Below, one piece after another: positions 34,458 through 43,932 of a stretch of DNA of 48,124 nt (position 1 is its first letter; each line of letters opens with the position of its first letter). The notes beneath the pieces are model-generated. The model searched no databases. It had not been told where the DNA came from and saw only the letters and a list, made by a program, of their open reading frames with translations. A program made the translations under genes and the position numbers. The stretch lies in NCBI GenBank assembly GCA_024636935.1, contig JAGXGC010000014.1, forward strand, positions 1 to 48,124, given 5' to 3'. The stretch is from Sideroxydans sp. (lineage in GTDB: Bacteria > Pseudomonadota > Gammaproteobacteria > Burkholderiales > Gallionellaceae).

Positions 34458-34484
34458 TCGCTGGTCGCTTGAAGCGATCAGCGA
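34458..34484 (+). terminator. Stem-loop after tamB
   Basis: TCGCTGGTCGCTT and AAGCGATCAGCGA pair over 13 positions with a single G-T wobble. The T-tract is poor (GTTCTGTTCT), so it may be a weak terminator or a 3'-end stabilising stem. Confidence 0.5.
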
Positions 34485-34539
34485 GTTCTGTTCTAATTGC
34501 GTCATTATTTTAATAATCGTTTAACAATTGAAATGAATA
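34485..34539 (+). promoter_or_regulatory. arsR promoter/operator region
   Basis: This short AT-rich stretch before arsR contains ATTATT-TT-AATAAT at 34504-34517 and the palindrome CAATTG at 34525-34530. ArsR-family repressors usually bind such AT-rich dyads over the promoter, so self-repression released by arsenite is expected. I cannot define the exact operator or the -35/-10 pair. Confidence 0.4.
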
Positions 34540-34857
34540 ATGATGAAACCCGCACAGGTAGTTAAGGCATTGGCGGCGCTGGCGCAGACCACGAGGCTGG
34601 CGATATTCCGCTTATTGGTGAGCGCTGGGCCGGAGGGATTGGCTGCCGGACAGATATCTAAAAAGCTGAAGGTATCGCCAGCAACGCTGTCTTTTCATTT
34701 CAAGACGCTCAGCCATGCCGGTTTGGTGGAAAGCAGGCAAGACGGCCGTTTCGTTTATTACGCGGCGAACTTCACTGTGATGAACGGCATGGTCGACTAC
34801 CTGACCGAGAACTGTTGCGGCGGGGAAGATTGCGGCATCAGTGACAAAACATGTTGA
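34540..34857 (+). CDS. arsR: ArsR/SmtB-family arsenic repressor
   Basis: A 105-residue winged-helix repressor of the ars genes. The DNA-recognition helix region SPATLSFHFKTLSHAGLV lies near residues 46-63. The arsenite site is not the CVCxxC in helix 3 of the plasmid R773 type. Instead a C-terminal cluster, ENCCGGEDC (Cys92, Cys93, Cys98), matches the arrangement known for Acidithiobacillus ferrooxidans ArsR (Cys95, Cys96, Cys102). Two consecutive ATGs offer starts. It heads a plus-strand cluster of arsC, acr3, a permease and metal genes. Confidence 0.92.
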   Translation: MMKPAQVVKALAALAQTTRLAIFRLLVSAGPEGLAAGQISKKLKVSPATLSFHFKTLSHAGLVESRQDGRFVYYAANFTVMNGMVDYLTENCCGGEDCGISDKTC

Positions 34858-34874
34858 AAAAAAAGGAATAGAAA

Positions 34875-35372
34875 ATGAGCGAAAAGACATACAACGTATT
34901 AGTACTGTGCACCGGCAATTCCGCGCGCAGTATCTTGGGTGAGGTGCTGTTCAATAAGCTGGGTAAAGGCAAGTTCAAAGCCTACAGCGCGGGCAGCAAA
35001 CCGGCGGGTCAAGTCAATCCGGGCGCGCTGGAGTGGTTGCAAGCCAATGACTTTAGCATCGAAGGTCTGCGAAGCAAGAGTTGGGACGAGTTCGCCGCCC
35101 CCGGCGCGCCTGAATTCGATTTCGTGTTCACTGTGTGCGACAACGCGGCAGGCGAAGTCTGCCCCGTCTGGTACGGATCGCCGATGACGGCGCATTGGGG
35201 TATTCCAGATCCCGCGCACATTGAAGGTGACGAAGCGCGTCGAGCCGCATTCAACAAGGCGGCAGACCAGCTGACGCGGCGCATTCAGTTGTTCATGAGC
35301 CTGCCTATCGAAAAACTTGACCAGCTGACGCTGAAAGAGAAGATGAACGAGATCGGACGCACTCAGGATTGA
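34875..35372 (+). CDS. arsC: Arsenate reductase, low-molecular-weight phosphatase type
   Basis: A 165-residue protein that reduces arsenate to arsenite. The phosphatase-like P-loop LCTGNSARS (Cys12) and two later cysteines in FTVCDNAAGEVCPVW (~residues 87-96) form the redox relay; the Asp of WGIPDPA near 113 is the general acid. It belongs to the LMW-PTP-fold ArsC class, coupled to thioredoxin or glutaredoxin. It has a clear AAAGGAAT ribosome site and is followed 4 bases later by acr3. Confidence 0.92.
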   Translation: MSEKTYNVLVLCTGNSARSILGEVLFNKLGKGKFKAYSAGSKPAGQVNPGALEWLQANDFSIEGLRSKSWDEFAAPGAPEFDFVFTVCDNAAGEVCPVWYGSPMTAHWGIPDPAHIEGDEARRAAFNKAADQLTRRIQLFMSLPIEKLDQLTLKEKMNEIGRTQD

Positions 35373-35376
35373 TGGT

Positions 35377-36405
35377 ATGAGCATCTTCGAACGCTATCTC
35401 ACCGTATGGGTGTTTCTGTGTATCGTGGTCGGTGTGCTGCTGGGGCAGTTCATGCCTGCACCGTTCCAGTGGTTGGGCGGGCTGGAGATCGCTAAGGTCA
35501 ACATCCCGGTGGGTCTGCTGATCTGGGTGATGATCATTCCCATGTTGTTGCGCATCGACTTCGGCGCGCTGCACGAAGTGAGCAAGCACTGGCGCGGTAT
35601 CGGCGTTACCTTGTTCGTGAACTGGGCGGTCAAACCGTTCTCGATGGCTTTGCTGGGTTGGTTGTTCATCCGTCATCTGTTCGTACCGTATCTGCCTGCG
35701 GAGCAGTTGGATAGCTACATCGCCGGACTCATCCTGCTGGCGGCTGCGCCGTGCACCGCGATGGTGTTCGTGTGGAGCCGACTAGTGAACGGTGAGCCGC
35801 TGTTCACGCTGTCACAGGTCGCTCTCAACGACGCCATTATGATCTTTGCCTTCGCACCCATCGTGGCCTTGCTGCTGGGCATGTCGTCCATCATCGTGCC
35901 GTGGGACACCTTGCTGACCTCGGTGGTGTTGTACATCGTGATCCCTGTAGTGCTGGCGCAGTTGTGGCGTCGTTGGCTGCTGGCGCGCGGTGAGGATACG
36001 TTGCAGCGTACATTGGCTGCATTGGGGCCGCTCTCTATCTCTGCCTTGTTGCTCACGCTGGTATTGCTGTTCGCTTTTCAAGGTAAAGCCATCGTCGAGC
36101 AGCCTTTGATCATCGCCATGCTGGCAGTGCCGATCACCATTCAGGTGTATTTCAATTCGGCACTGGCCTATTGGTTGAACCGGCGTGTGGGCGAGGCGCA
36201 TTGCGTAGCGGGGCCGTCTGCATTGATCGGTGCCAGCAACTTCTTCGAGTTGGCCGTTGCGGCCGCGATCAGTCTATTCGGCTTTCAATCCGGTGCCGCA
36301 TTGGCGACGGTGGTCGGCGTGCTGATCGAGGTGCCGGTGATGTTGTCGGTGGTGTATCTGGTGAAACGCAGTCAGGGCTGGTACGAAGCCTCAGGAAAGA
36401 GTTGA
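35377..36405 (+). CDS. acr3: Arsenite efflux permease ACR3
   Basis: A 342-residue, ten-span inner-membrane carrier of the BART superfamily that exports arsenite using the proton motive force. The conserved Cys lies in LLAAAPCTAMVFVWS near residue 126 and the conserved Glu in IGASNFFELAVAAAI near 292; both are hallmarks of ACR3 transporters, not ArsB. It is packed between arsC and the permease gene (1-base gap). Confidence 0.93.
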   Translation: MSIFERYLTVWVFLCIVVGVLLGQFMPAPFQWLGGLEIAKVNIPVGLLIWVMIIPMLLRIDFGALHEVSKHWRGIGVTLFVNWAVKPFSMALLGWLFIRHLFVPYLPAEQLDSYIAGLILLAAAPCTAMVFVWSRLVNGEPLFTLSQVALNDAIMIFAFAPIVALLLGMSSIIVPWDTLLTSVVLYIVIPVVLAQLWRRWLLARGEDTLQRTLAALGPLSISALLLTLVLLFAFQGKAIVEQPLIIAMLAVPITIQVYFNSALAYWLNRRVGEAHCVAGPSALIGASNFFELAVAAAISLFGFQSGAALATVVGVLIEVPVMLSVVYLVKRSQGWYEASGKS

Positions 36406-36406
36406 T

Positions 36407-37366
36407 ATGTTCGAGATGATGGCCGACTGGCTGATCTACGGTGTGGCAGGACTGGAAGGCACTCGTCTCGGGGATGCCGCGCATTTCTTCGTGATGGATG
36501 TGACTAAGATTTTGGTGCTGCTCACACTGGTCATCTATGTCATGGGGCTGTTGCGTGCGCTGCTCAGGCCGGAGCGCGTGCGCGAATTCATCCGTCAGCG
36601 TGGCAATATCAGCTCGCGCTTCATGGCGGTGGGGCTGGGTGCGGTCACGCCGTTCTGCTCTTGCTCATCGGTGCCGCTATTCATTGGTTTCGTCGAGGCG
36701 GGTATCCCCTTGGGTGTCACGCTGTCTTTCCTGATCGCCAGCCCGATGGTGAATGAAGTGGCGATTGTGGTGTTGGCCACGGTCATCGGCTGGAAGATGA
36801 CGCTGATCTATGTCGTCAGCGGATTGAGTGTGGCCTTGATCGGTGGCTTTGTGCTGGAGCGTTTCAAGCCGGAGCGCTGGGTCGAGGAATATGTGTGGCA
36901 GATCAAGATGGGCGATGCGCAACTTGAAACAGAAGTGATGACGCTCAAGCTGCGCCATCGATATGCTGTGGCGCAGGTCAAAGAGATCGTCGGTCGTATC
37001 TGGAAATATGTGTTGATCGGCGTGGGCGTCGGGTCGCTGATGCACGGTTATGTACCCAAGGAATTCATCGCGGATATCGCGGGTGACGGTGGTCTGCTTT
37101 CGGTCATCATCGCAGTGTTGGCGGGAGTGCCGCTTTATTCGGATGCCGTCGGTATCATTCCCGTTGCTGAAGTGTTGTTACAGAAGGGCGTGCCGCTGGG
37201 TACGGTATTGGCATTCATGATGGCTGTGGTCGCGCTTTCCTTCCCTGAGATGCTGATACTGCGCAAGGTGGTGAAGTGGCCTTTGCTGGCGATATTCGCG
37301 GCCTATCTGGCGACGGCTTTTGTGGTGACGGGCATGCTGTTCAACAGCCTTGCCGCTTGGCTGTGA
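36407..37366 (+). CDS. ArsP/DUF318-family permease
   Basis: A 319-residue membrane protein of the permease family (PF03773) that includes the organoarsenical exporter ArsP. The conserved GAVTPFCSCSSVPLF sits near residue 78 with adjacent cysteines, and ASPMVNEVA near 110; the second half repeats the pattern with GVPLYSDAVGIIPVAE near 243. About eight spans are seen. Location in an ars operon makes arsenic-related export likely, but relatives next to small CxxC proteins are also linked to other thiol-binding metals. Confidence 0.88.
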   Translation: MFEMMADWLIYGVAGLEGTRLGDAAHFFVMDVTKILVLLTLVIYVMGLLRALLRPERVREFIRQRGNISSRFMAVGLGAVTPFCSCSSVPLFIGFVEAGIPLGVTLSFLIASPMVNEVAIVVLATVIGWKMTLIYVVSGLSVALIGGFVLERFKPERWVEEYVWQIKMGDAQLETEVMTLKLRHRYAVAQVKEIVGRIWKYVLIGVGVGSLMHGYVPKEFIADIAGDGGLLSVIIAVLAGVPLYSDAVGIIPVAEVLLQKGVPLGTVLAFMMAVVALSFPEMLILRKVVKWPLLAIFAAYLATAFVVTGMLFNSLAAWL

Positions 37367-37384
37367 ATAACAGGAGATATGTAA

Positions 37385-37690
37385 ATGAGTGAGACTGAAT
37401 TGCATCCTTCCATCGTTGCGCTGGTGTCGCTGGCGGCAGACATCGCATCCAATCATCCCAAGCAGGGGCTGTGCAAGATAGATAGGCTTAAACAATATGG
37501 CGTACCGCGAGAGCATATCGAGACCGTGGTCGAAATCGCGCGCCATATCCGTGATGAAGCAGCACAGAGACTCGATGCCAGTTTTGATCTAGCGCTAGCG
37601 GAACGCTTGGATGAGGCAACGCCCGCCAAAGCGCAGCCAGAGCAAGCCGCCTGTTGCACCCCGACCGCATCCGGTCAGTCATGCTGTTAG
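37385..37690 (+). CDS. Conserved small helical protein with Cys-rich tail (ars-linked, unknown)
   Basis: A 101-residue soluble protein. Residues 7-70 look helical: ALVSLAADIASNHPKQGLC then YGVPREHIETVVEIARHIRD. The pattern recalls the carboxymuconolactone decarboxylase/AhpD fold, but the redox CxxC is absent (only one Cys, in KQGLC). The tail QAACCTPTASGQSCC carries four cysteines as two CC pairs and could bind arsenite or another soft metal. ATG follows GGAGATATGTAA. It sits between the permease and the thioredoxin-like gene and is presumably co-transcribed. No function is established. Confidence 0.75.
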   Translation: MSETELHPSIVALVSLAADIASNHPKQGLCKIDRLKQYGVPREHIETVVEIARHIRDEAAQRLDASFDLALAERLDEATPAKAQPEQAACCTPTASGQSCC

Positions 37691-37718
37691 TCGGCAGCGC
37701 GCACATAAGGAGAGTGAC

Positions 37719-37952
37719 ATGAAGAACATCAAGGTACTCGGCACAGGTTGTAGCAACTGCAAAACCACGCTGAAACTGATCGACGAGGTAGCCAAGGCAA
37801 AAGGCCTAGAGGTTGAACTGGAAAAGGTGGAGGACATCTCCGCCATCATGGGCTTCGGCGTCATGTCCACACCGGGCGTAGTCATCGATGGCAAGGTGGT
37901 GCATGCCGGTGGTGTGCCGGATCGTCAAAAGATAGAGGGCTGGTTGGCATAG
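37719..37952 (+). CDS. Thioredoxin-like small redox protein (TIGR00412 type)
   Basis: A 77-residue thioredoxin-fold protein. The motif LGTGCSNCKTT near residues 7-17 is CxxC with SN in between, and cis-Pro lies in MSTPGVVIDG near 49-58. Short proteins of this type commonly accompany ArsP/DUF318 permeases and may deliver thiol-bound metal or reduce the permease cysteines. Start chosen at 37719 after AAGGAGAG; the longer frame upstream overlaps the preceding gene. The CDF gene follows 16 bases later. Confidence 0.88.
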   Translation: MKNIKVLGTGCSNCKTTLKLIDEVAKAKGLEVELEKVEDISAIMGFGVMSTPGVVIDGKVVHAGGVPDRQKIEGWLA

Positions 37953-37968
37953 TCATAACGAAATCGAT

Positions 37969-38856
37969 ATGAGTCACGATCATTCACACGCCGATAATTA
38001 CGACCGCGCCTTTGCGATAGGTATCGCGCTCAATGTGCTGTTCGTGCTGGTCGAAGCCTTCTATGGCTGGCAGGCCGACTCGCTGGCGCTATTGTCCGAT
38101 GCGGGGCATAACCTGAGCGATGTGTTGGGCCTGTTGCTGGCGTGGGGCGGGCATTATCTGGCGCGCTTGCGTCCGAGTCACAGTCACACCTACGGTTTTG
38201 GTCGCGCATCCATTTTGGCAGCCTTGTTCAATGCGTTGTTATTGCTGGTCGCCATCGGTGGTATCACATGGGAAGCAGTCAACAGGTTCACCCATCCTGT
38301 TGAGATACAGGGGATGACAGTCATTGTTGTCGCCGCAATCGGCGTGCTGGTCAACGGAGTGACAGCATGGCTGTTCATGTCTGGTAATCATCATGATCTG
38401 AATCTGCGCGGTGCTTTCTTGCACATGGCTGCGGATGCGCTGGTGTCAGTTGGTGTGGTGGTTGCGGGGGCAATGTTCCTGTGGACAGGCTGGTACTGGT
38501 TGGATCCGTTCATCAGTCTGGTCATCGCACTGGTGATTTTGATGGGTACCTGGAGTTTGCTGCGGCAAGCGTTGCATCTGTCGCTGGACGGTGTGCCCTT
38601 ATCGGTCGAACTGGAACAAGTGCGAGACTATCTGGCAGGATTGCCTGATGTGAGTGCTGTGCACGACTTGCATGTGTGGGCGATGAGTACTTCGGAAGTG
38701 GCGTTGACTGTGCACTTGGTCATGCCTCAGGGGCAAGCGGGGGATGGATTCCTATGCAACGTGACGCAGGCCTTGCATGATGAGTTTGGTATCGAACATG
38801 CCACGATTCAGATCGAATCGAGCAGCGAGCTGTGCGCTTTAGCGCATCACGTTTGA
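37969..38856 (+). CDS. Cation diffusion facilitator (CzcD/ZitB type)
   Basis: A 295-residue six-span exporter of Zn, Co or Cd driven by protons. His-rich N-terminus HDHSHADNYD, the metal-site motif LLSDAGHNLSDV near residue 41, the second site HMAADALVSVGVV near 150 (HD/HxxxD pairs) and a C-terminal cytoplasmic domain with HDLHVWAMST near 225 are visible. It closes the metal-resistance cluster. Substrate is probably zinc-like from family, not proven. Confidence 0.92.
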   Translation: MSHDHSHADNYDRAFAIGIALNVLFVLVEAFYGWQADSLALLSDAGHNLSDVLGLLLAWGGHYLARLRPSHSHTYGFGRASILAALFNALLLLVAIGGITWEAVNRFTHPVEIQGMTVIVVAAIGVLVNGVTAWLFMSGNHHDLNLRGAFLHMAADALVSVGVVVAGAMFLWTGWYWLDPFISLVIALVILMGTWSLLRQALHLSLDGVPLSVELEQVRDYLAGLPDVSAVHDLHVWAMSTSEVALTVHLVMPQGQAGDGFLCNVTQALHDEFGIEHATIQIESSSELCALAHHV

Positions 38857-38864
38857 TGTAGCTG

Positions 38865-38878
38865 GCTGTAGTTACAGC
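38865..38878. other. Small perfect stem after the CDF gene
   Basis: GCTGTA-GT-TACAGC lies 8 bases after the CDF stop. With no T-tract it is at most a weak 3' end signal. Confidence 0.35.
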
Positions 38879-38961
38879 AGAACGAGATTGTGGCTTCGGC
38901 CGTCGCTTTGCGACTTAACTTGCCGCGCAAGTGCACCCTGCGGGTACAAGAGCCTGCGCAG

Positions 38962-38998
38962 CAACTTAGTTCTGTTGTGTCACAACAGAACTAAGTTG
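38962..38998. other. 37-base near-perfect palindrome spanning the proB stop codon
   Basis: CAACTTAGTTCTGTTGTG and CACAACAGAACTAAGTTG are exact reverse complements (18 bases each) around a single T. On the minus strand the first arm encodes the last residues DNLVLL of ProB, the TGA sits at the centre, and the second arm is untranslated. No T-tract follows, so this is not a standard terminator; it may be an mRNA 3'-end stem between the convergent CDF and proB genes. Confidence 0.85.
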
Positions 38999-40098
38999 TC
39001 CCTATGTATCAACTCTGGCTCATCCACATAACCTAGGATCTTTTCGATCTCGCTACTGGCTTTCTTGGCGATGAGGCGGGCTTCATCTGCGTTGTAATTG
39101 ACCAGTCCACGCGCGATGTCTTTGCCGTCAACGTCCAGCACGGCAACGACTTCACCACGATTGAATTCTCCGCTGACCTGCGTGACGCCGATAGGCAGCA
39201 GGCTTTTCTTATCTTGGCACAATGCGCGTACCGCGCCGGCATCCAGCGTGATTCTTCCGCTCACCTGTAGATGGTCGGCTAGCCATTGCTTGCGTGCGTC
39301 TAGTGCCAGTGCGCTGGCGGTGAGCAGGGTGCCGATGGATTCGCCTTGCAGCAGGCGCGGCAGCACATCTATCTCATGTCCTGATGCGATGACGGTATGT
39401 GCACCGCTGCGTGCTGCACGTTTTGCTGCAAGGATCTTGGTGAGCATGCCACCGCGTCCGATGGCGCTGCCTGCACCACCGGCCATAGCTTCCAACTCTG
39501 GTTTACCAGCTTGTGTCTCGCTGATCAGCGAGGCGTTCGCATCTTTGCGGGGGTCTGCGGTGTACATGCCGGTTTGATCGGTGAGGATGATCAGTGCGTC
39601 AGCTTCGATGAGGTTGGCGACCAGAGCCCCCAAGGTATCGTTGTCGCCGAATTTGATCTCGTCGGTGACCACGGTGTCATTCTCGTTGATGATGGGGATG
39701 ACGCGCAGATTGAGCAGGCTGCGCAGTGTCGAGCGCGCATTCAAATAGCGTTCACGGTCGGCCAGGTCAGCGTGGGTGAGCAGTACCTGTGCCGCATGCA
39801 GACCATGCTGACGGAAACAGCTTTCGTAAGCTTGTACCAAGCCCATCTGGCCGACGGCGGCGGCGGCCTGCAATTCGTGCACGGCGCTGGGGCGTTGTTT
39901 CCATCCCAAGCGCTGCATGCCCTCGGCGATTGCGCCGGAAGAGACGAGTACGACTTCACAACCATTCGCGCGCAAGCCGGCGATCTGTTTCGCCCAATTG
40001 TTAAGCGCGTTCAGATCAAGTCCGGCACCGCTGTTGGTGACCAGACTACTGCCGACTTTGACGACGATGCGTTTGGCTTGTGTAAGAACGTTTCTCAT
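38980..40098 (-). CDS. proB: Glutamate 5-kinase
   Basis: ProB phosphorylates glutamate with ATP in the first step of proline synthesis. The 372-residue enzyme has the amino-acid kinase domain: KVGSSLVTN near residue 12, [17 protein letters not shown] near 49, [18 protein letters not shown] near 138, and [11 protein letters not shown] near 215. A C-terminal PUA domain covers about 275-365. It lies 3 bases downstream of obgE, the usual order. The last codons lie within the palindrome at 38962-38998. Confidence 0.96.
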   Translation of the reverse strand: MRNVLTQAKRIVVKVGSSLVTNSGAGLDLNALNNWAKQIAGLRANGCEVVLVSSGAIAEGMQRLGWKQRPSAVHELQAAAAVGQMGLVQAYESCFRQHGLHAAQVLLTHADLADRERYLNARSTLRSLLNLRVIPIINENDTVVTDEIKFGDNDTLGALVANLIEADALIILTDQTGMYTADPRKDANASLISETQAGKPELEAMAGGAGSAIGRGGMLTKILAAKRAARSGAHTVIASGHEIDVLPRLLQGESIGTLLTASALALDARKQWLADHLQVSGRITLDAGAVRALCQDKKSLLPIGVTQVSGEFNRGEVVAVLDVDGKDIARGLVNYNADEARLIAKKASSEIEKILGYVDEPELIHRDNLVLL

Positions 40099-40101
40099 CT
40101 C

Positions 40102-41247
<1,146 letters not shown>

Positions 41248-41270
41248 CATTCTAGCTGTTCGCCGCAGAT

Positions 41271-41528
41271 TTATGCGGGAACGATGCTAACTGTCTTGCG
41301 GTTCAGAGCACCCTTGACTGCAAATTTCACCGTACCGGTGGTCTTTGCGAACAGAGTGTGGTCTTTGCCCATACCGACGTTATCACCTGCGTGAACTTGA
41401 GTGCCGCGCTGACGGATGATGATGCTACCTGCGCTGATCAGTTCGCCGCCGTAGCGTTTAACGCCGAGTCGTTTCGAGTGCGAGTCGCGGCCGTTACTGG
41501 TACTGCCGCCGCCTTTTTTCGATGCCAT
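41271..41528 (-). CDS. rpmA: 50S ribosomal protein L27
   Basis: The 85-residue L27 begins [20 protein letters not shown] and has the conserved [23 protein letters not shown] core, with the N-terminal tail that reaches the peptidyl transferase centre. It lies 15 bases after rplU. No N-terminal cleavage extension of the firmicute type is present. Confidence 0.98.
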   Translation of the reverse strand: MASKKGGGSTSNGRDSHSKRLGVKRYGGELISAGSIIIRQRGTQVHAGDNVGMGKDHTLFAKTTGTVKFAVKGALNRKTVSIVPA

Positions 41529-41543
41529 GTTATAGCTCCTTTA

Positions 41544-41855
41544 TTAAGCGGAGATGCCGTCGATGCGGATCTCGGTGTAGTTTTGACGATGTCCCTGATG
41601 TTTCTGGTAGTGCTTACGGCGACGCATCTTGAAGATAGTCACTTTGTCGTGACGGCCGTTGGAGATGATGGTCGCCTTGACTGTAGCGCCCTCCAGCATT
41701 GGCTTGCCGATCTTGATGCCTTCGCCGTCGCCGACTGCCAGCACTTTGTCCAGCACGATTTCGCCGCCGACTTCGCCGACAACGGTTTCGATCTTGAGTG
41801 TTTCACCTTGGACAACACGGTACTGCTTGCCACCGGTCTTGATAACTGCGTACAT
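41544..41855 (-). CDS. rplU: 50S ribosomal protein L21
   Basis: The 103-residue L21 begins [20 protein letters not shown] and ends with [24 protein letters not shown], the conserved rRNA-binding signature. It binds 23S rRNA. It is the first gene of the rplU-rpmA unit, with a structured leader of about 130 bases and a strong promoter upstream. Confidence 0.98.
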   Translation of the reverse strand: MYAVIKTGGKQYRVVQGETLKIETVVGEVGGEIVLDKVLAVGDGEGIKIGKPMLEGATVKATIISNGRHDKVTIFKMRRRKHYQKHQGHRQNYTEIRIDGISA

Positions 41856-41878
41856 GACTACCTCGCTTGATGCGGTTA

Positions 41879-41914
41879 TTAGTTACAACATAACCAGAAG
41901 GTTATGCCTCACTG
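41879..41914 (-). repeat. rplU leader repeat, copy 1 (hairpin)
   Basis: A 36-base unit, 30/36 identical to the copy at 41928-41963. It holds the stem ATAACC/GGTTAT with a 4-base loop (41890-41905), and lies in the untranslated region about 25 bases before the rplU ATG. Confidence 0.75.
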
Positions 41915-41927
41915 TGAATTCCAACTT

Positions 41928-41963
41928 TTAGTTACGGCATAACCTGAAGGTTAGCCTTCACTG
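41928..41963 (-). repeat. rplU leader repeat, copy 2 (hairpin)
   Basis: The second 36-base unit, start-to-start distance 49 bases. It holds stem TAACC/GGTTA with a TTCA loop on the minus strand (41940-41953). Together with copy 1 and a third stem TTCGG/CCGAA at 41969-41983, it makes a chain of three hairpins in the rplU leader. Confidence 0.75.
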
Positions 41964-41991
41964 AATACTTCGGTTTTTCCGAAAGGCGCGC

Positions 41992-42019
41992 ATTATACCC
42001 AAATCGCCTTTCGCGTCAA
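41992..42019 (-). promoter_or_regulatory. Sigma70 promoter of rplU-rpmA
   Basis: On the minus strand TTGACG (42014-42019) and TATAAT (41992-41997) are 16 bases apart; the downstream GCGCGCC is a GC-rich discriminator. Transcription should begin near 41985 and give a leader of about 130 bases before rplU. Confidence 0.85.
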
Positions 42020-42037
42020 AACCTTTTCTTTAGTAAA

Positions 42038-43294
42038 TCAACGCTTCATGGAATCAAAGAATTCAGCGTTGTTCTTGGTCGCTTTGACCTTGTCCAGCAG
42101 GAATTCCATGGCTTCCAGCTCGTCCATGGGGTAGATCAGCTTACGCAGCAGCCAGATGCGCTGCAGCAATTCAGGCTTGATCAGCAATTCTTCCTTGCGG
42201 GTGCCGGAGCGATTCACGTTGATGGCCGGGTAGATGCGCTTCTCGGCCATGCGGCGGTCGAGATGGATCTCCATATTACCGGTGCCCTTGAATTCTTCGT
42301 AGATCACATCGTCCATGCGCGAACCAGTATCGACCAGTGCAGTGGCGATGATGGTCAGCGAGCCACCTTCTTCGATATTACGTGCCGCACCGAAGAAACG
42401 CTTGGGGCGTTGCAATGCGTTGGCATCCACACCACCGGTCAATACCTTGCCGGAGGAGGGGATCACGGTGTTGTATGCGCGTGCCAGACGGGTGATGGAG
42501 TCGAGCAGAATGACTACATCTTTCTTGTGTTCGACCAAGCGTTTGGCTTTTTCTAGCACCATCTCGGCAACTTGCACGTGACGGGTAGCAGGTTCGTCGA
42601 ATGTCGAGGCGACCACTTCACCACGCACGGTGCGGCTCATCTCCGTCACTTCTTCCGGACGCTCGTCAATCAGCAAGACGATCAATGTCGCATCGGGATT
42701 ATTGGCCGAGATCGAGTGAGCGATGTGTTGCAGCATCACCGTCTTGCCGGATTTTGGCGAAGCTACCAGCAAGCCGCGTTGGCCTTTGCCAATCGGCGCG
42801 ACGATGTCGATGATGCGACCGGTCATATTCTCTTCGGCGCGGATGTCGCGCTCCAGGCACATCTGTTTCGTCGGGAAGAGAGGTGTCAGGTTCTCGAACA
42901 GGATCTTGTTCTTGGCGTTCTCTGGAGGTTCACCGTTGACCTTGTCCACCTTGACCAGTGCCACATAACGCTCGCCTTCCTTGGGCGTGCGGATCTCGCC
43001 CTCGATGGAATCGCCGGTATGCAGATTGAAGCGTCGTACCTGACTGGGGCTGACGTAGATGTCGTCAGGGCCTGCCAGGTAGGAAGTATCCGGCGAGCGC
43101 AGGAAACCGAAGCCGTCCGGCAACACTTCCAGTGTGCCTTCGCCGAAGATGCTTTCGCCTTTCTTGGCTTGGTTCTTCAGTAGCGCGAAGATCAAGTCTT
43201 GCTTGCGCATGCGGTTGGCGTTGTCGATTTTATTTTCAACAGCCATTTCCACCAGTTCGGTGATGTGTTTGGTCTTGATATCGGATAGATGCAT
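42038..43294 (-). CDS. rho: Transcription termination factor Rho
   Basis: A 418-residue hexameric RNA-DNA helicase. The N-terminal RNA-binding domain ([21 protein letters not shown] near residue 61) precedes the ATPase core: P-loop [11 protein letters not shown] near 179, [16 protein letters not shown] near 260, and the Q-loop/R-loop region [21 protein letters not shown] near 288. Length matches E. coli Rho (419). It follows trxA by 162 bases on the same strand, the arrangement known from E. coli. The intervening bases hold only a short hairpin (43413-43427). Confidence 0.97.
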   Translation of the reverse strand: MHLSDIKTKHITELVEMAVENKIDNANRMRKQDLIFALLKNQAKKGESIFGEGTLEVLPDGFGFLRSPDTSYLAGPDDIYVSPSQVRRFNLHTGDSIEGEIRTPKEGERYVALVKVDKVNGEPPENAKNKILFENLTPLFPTKQMCLERDIRAEENMTGRIIDIVAPIGKGQRGLLVASPKSGKTVMLQHIAHSISANNPDATLIVLLIDERPEEVTEMSRTVRGEVVASTFDEPATRHVQVAEMVLEKAKRLVEHKKDVVILLDSITRLARAYNTVIPSSGKVLTGGVDANALQRPKRFFGAARNIEEGGSLTIIATALVDTGSRMDDVIYEEFKGTGNMEIHLDRRMAEKRIYPAINVNRSGTRKEELLIKPELLQRIWLLRKLIYPMDELEAMEFLLDKVKATKNNAEFFDSMKR

Positions 43295-43456
43295 GATCAG
43301 AATGTTGCGAATGAACGCAAAGTATTAAGGAGTCTTGCCGGAGGTGGATTACAGGTTGCGGATGTTCCCGCGCCGAGTTGCCTTGTCTGTCTTTTCTTTG
43401 TTTTGTATCAGTGTTTCAGGACGAAACTGGCAACTGCGGGCAGGAGACTAAAGTGT

Positions 43457-43783
43457 TTAGATGTGGCTGTCAATGAACGCAGTCAATTGCGACTTGGACA
43501 GTGCGCCGACCTTGGTGGCTTCGATGTTGCCGTTTTTGAACAGCATCAGAGTCGGGATGCCGCGCACACCGTATTTTTGCGGTGTCTGCTGATTCTCGTC
43601 CACGTTCAGCTTGGCGACGTTCAGTCGGCCTGCATATTCTTGGGAGACTTCGTCCAGAATGGGGGCGATCATGCGGCAAGGACCGCACCATTCAGCCCAG
43701 TAGTCCACCAATACTGGTAACGGAGATTGCAGGACTTCAGCAGTGAATGTGTCGTCGGTAATGTAACGGATGTGCTCGCTCAT
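43457..43783 (-). CDS. trxA: Thioredoxin 1
   Basis: A 108-residue cytosolic disulfide reductant. Active site [13 protein letters not shown] at about residues 29-41, cis-Pro in RGIPTLMLF near 76. It lies upstream of rho as in E. coli. It may serve as the electron donor of the ArsC encoded 8 kb away. Confidence 0.97.
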   Translation of the reverse strand: MSEHIRYITDDTFTAEVLQSPLPVLVDYWAEWCGPCRMIAPILDEVSQEYAGRLNVAKLNVDENQQTPQKYGVRGIPTLMLFKNGNIEATKVGALSKSQLTAFIDSHI

Positions 43784-43932
43784 GTTTTTTCTCGTCGTTA
43801 TTGAAGGGTTTTTATGTCAGTGCGCGCTATGGCGCTTTGAAGTGCAACTTGAACGGAAGGCATCCTAGCGAAAAAAATACGGCTTGGGAAGCTTTTTGCC
43901 GAAGGCGTCGTAAGCATATGAAATATAGCGAT

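Noticed and set aside
34504..34530. A definite ArsR operator
   Set aside because: Only short AT-rich dyads are present; none is extensive enough to name as the operator without binding data.
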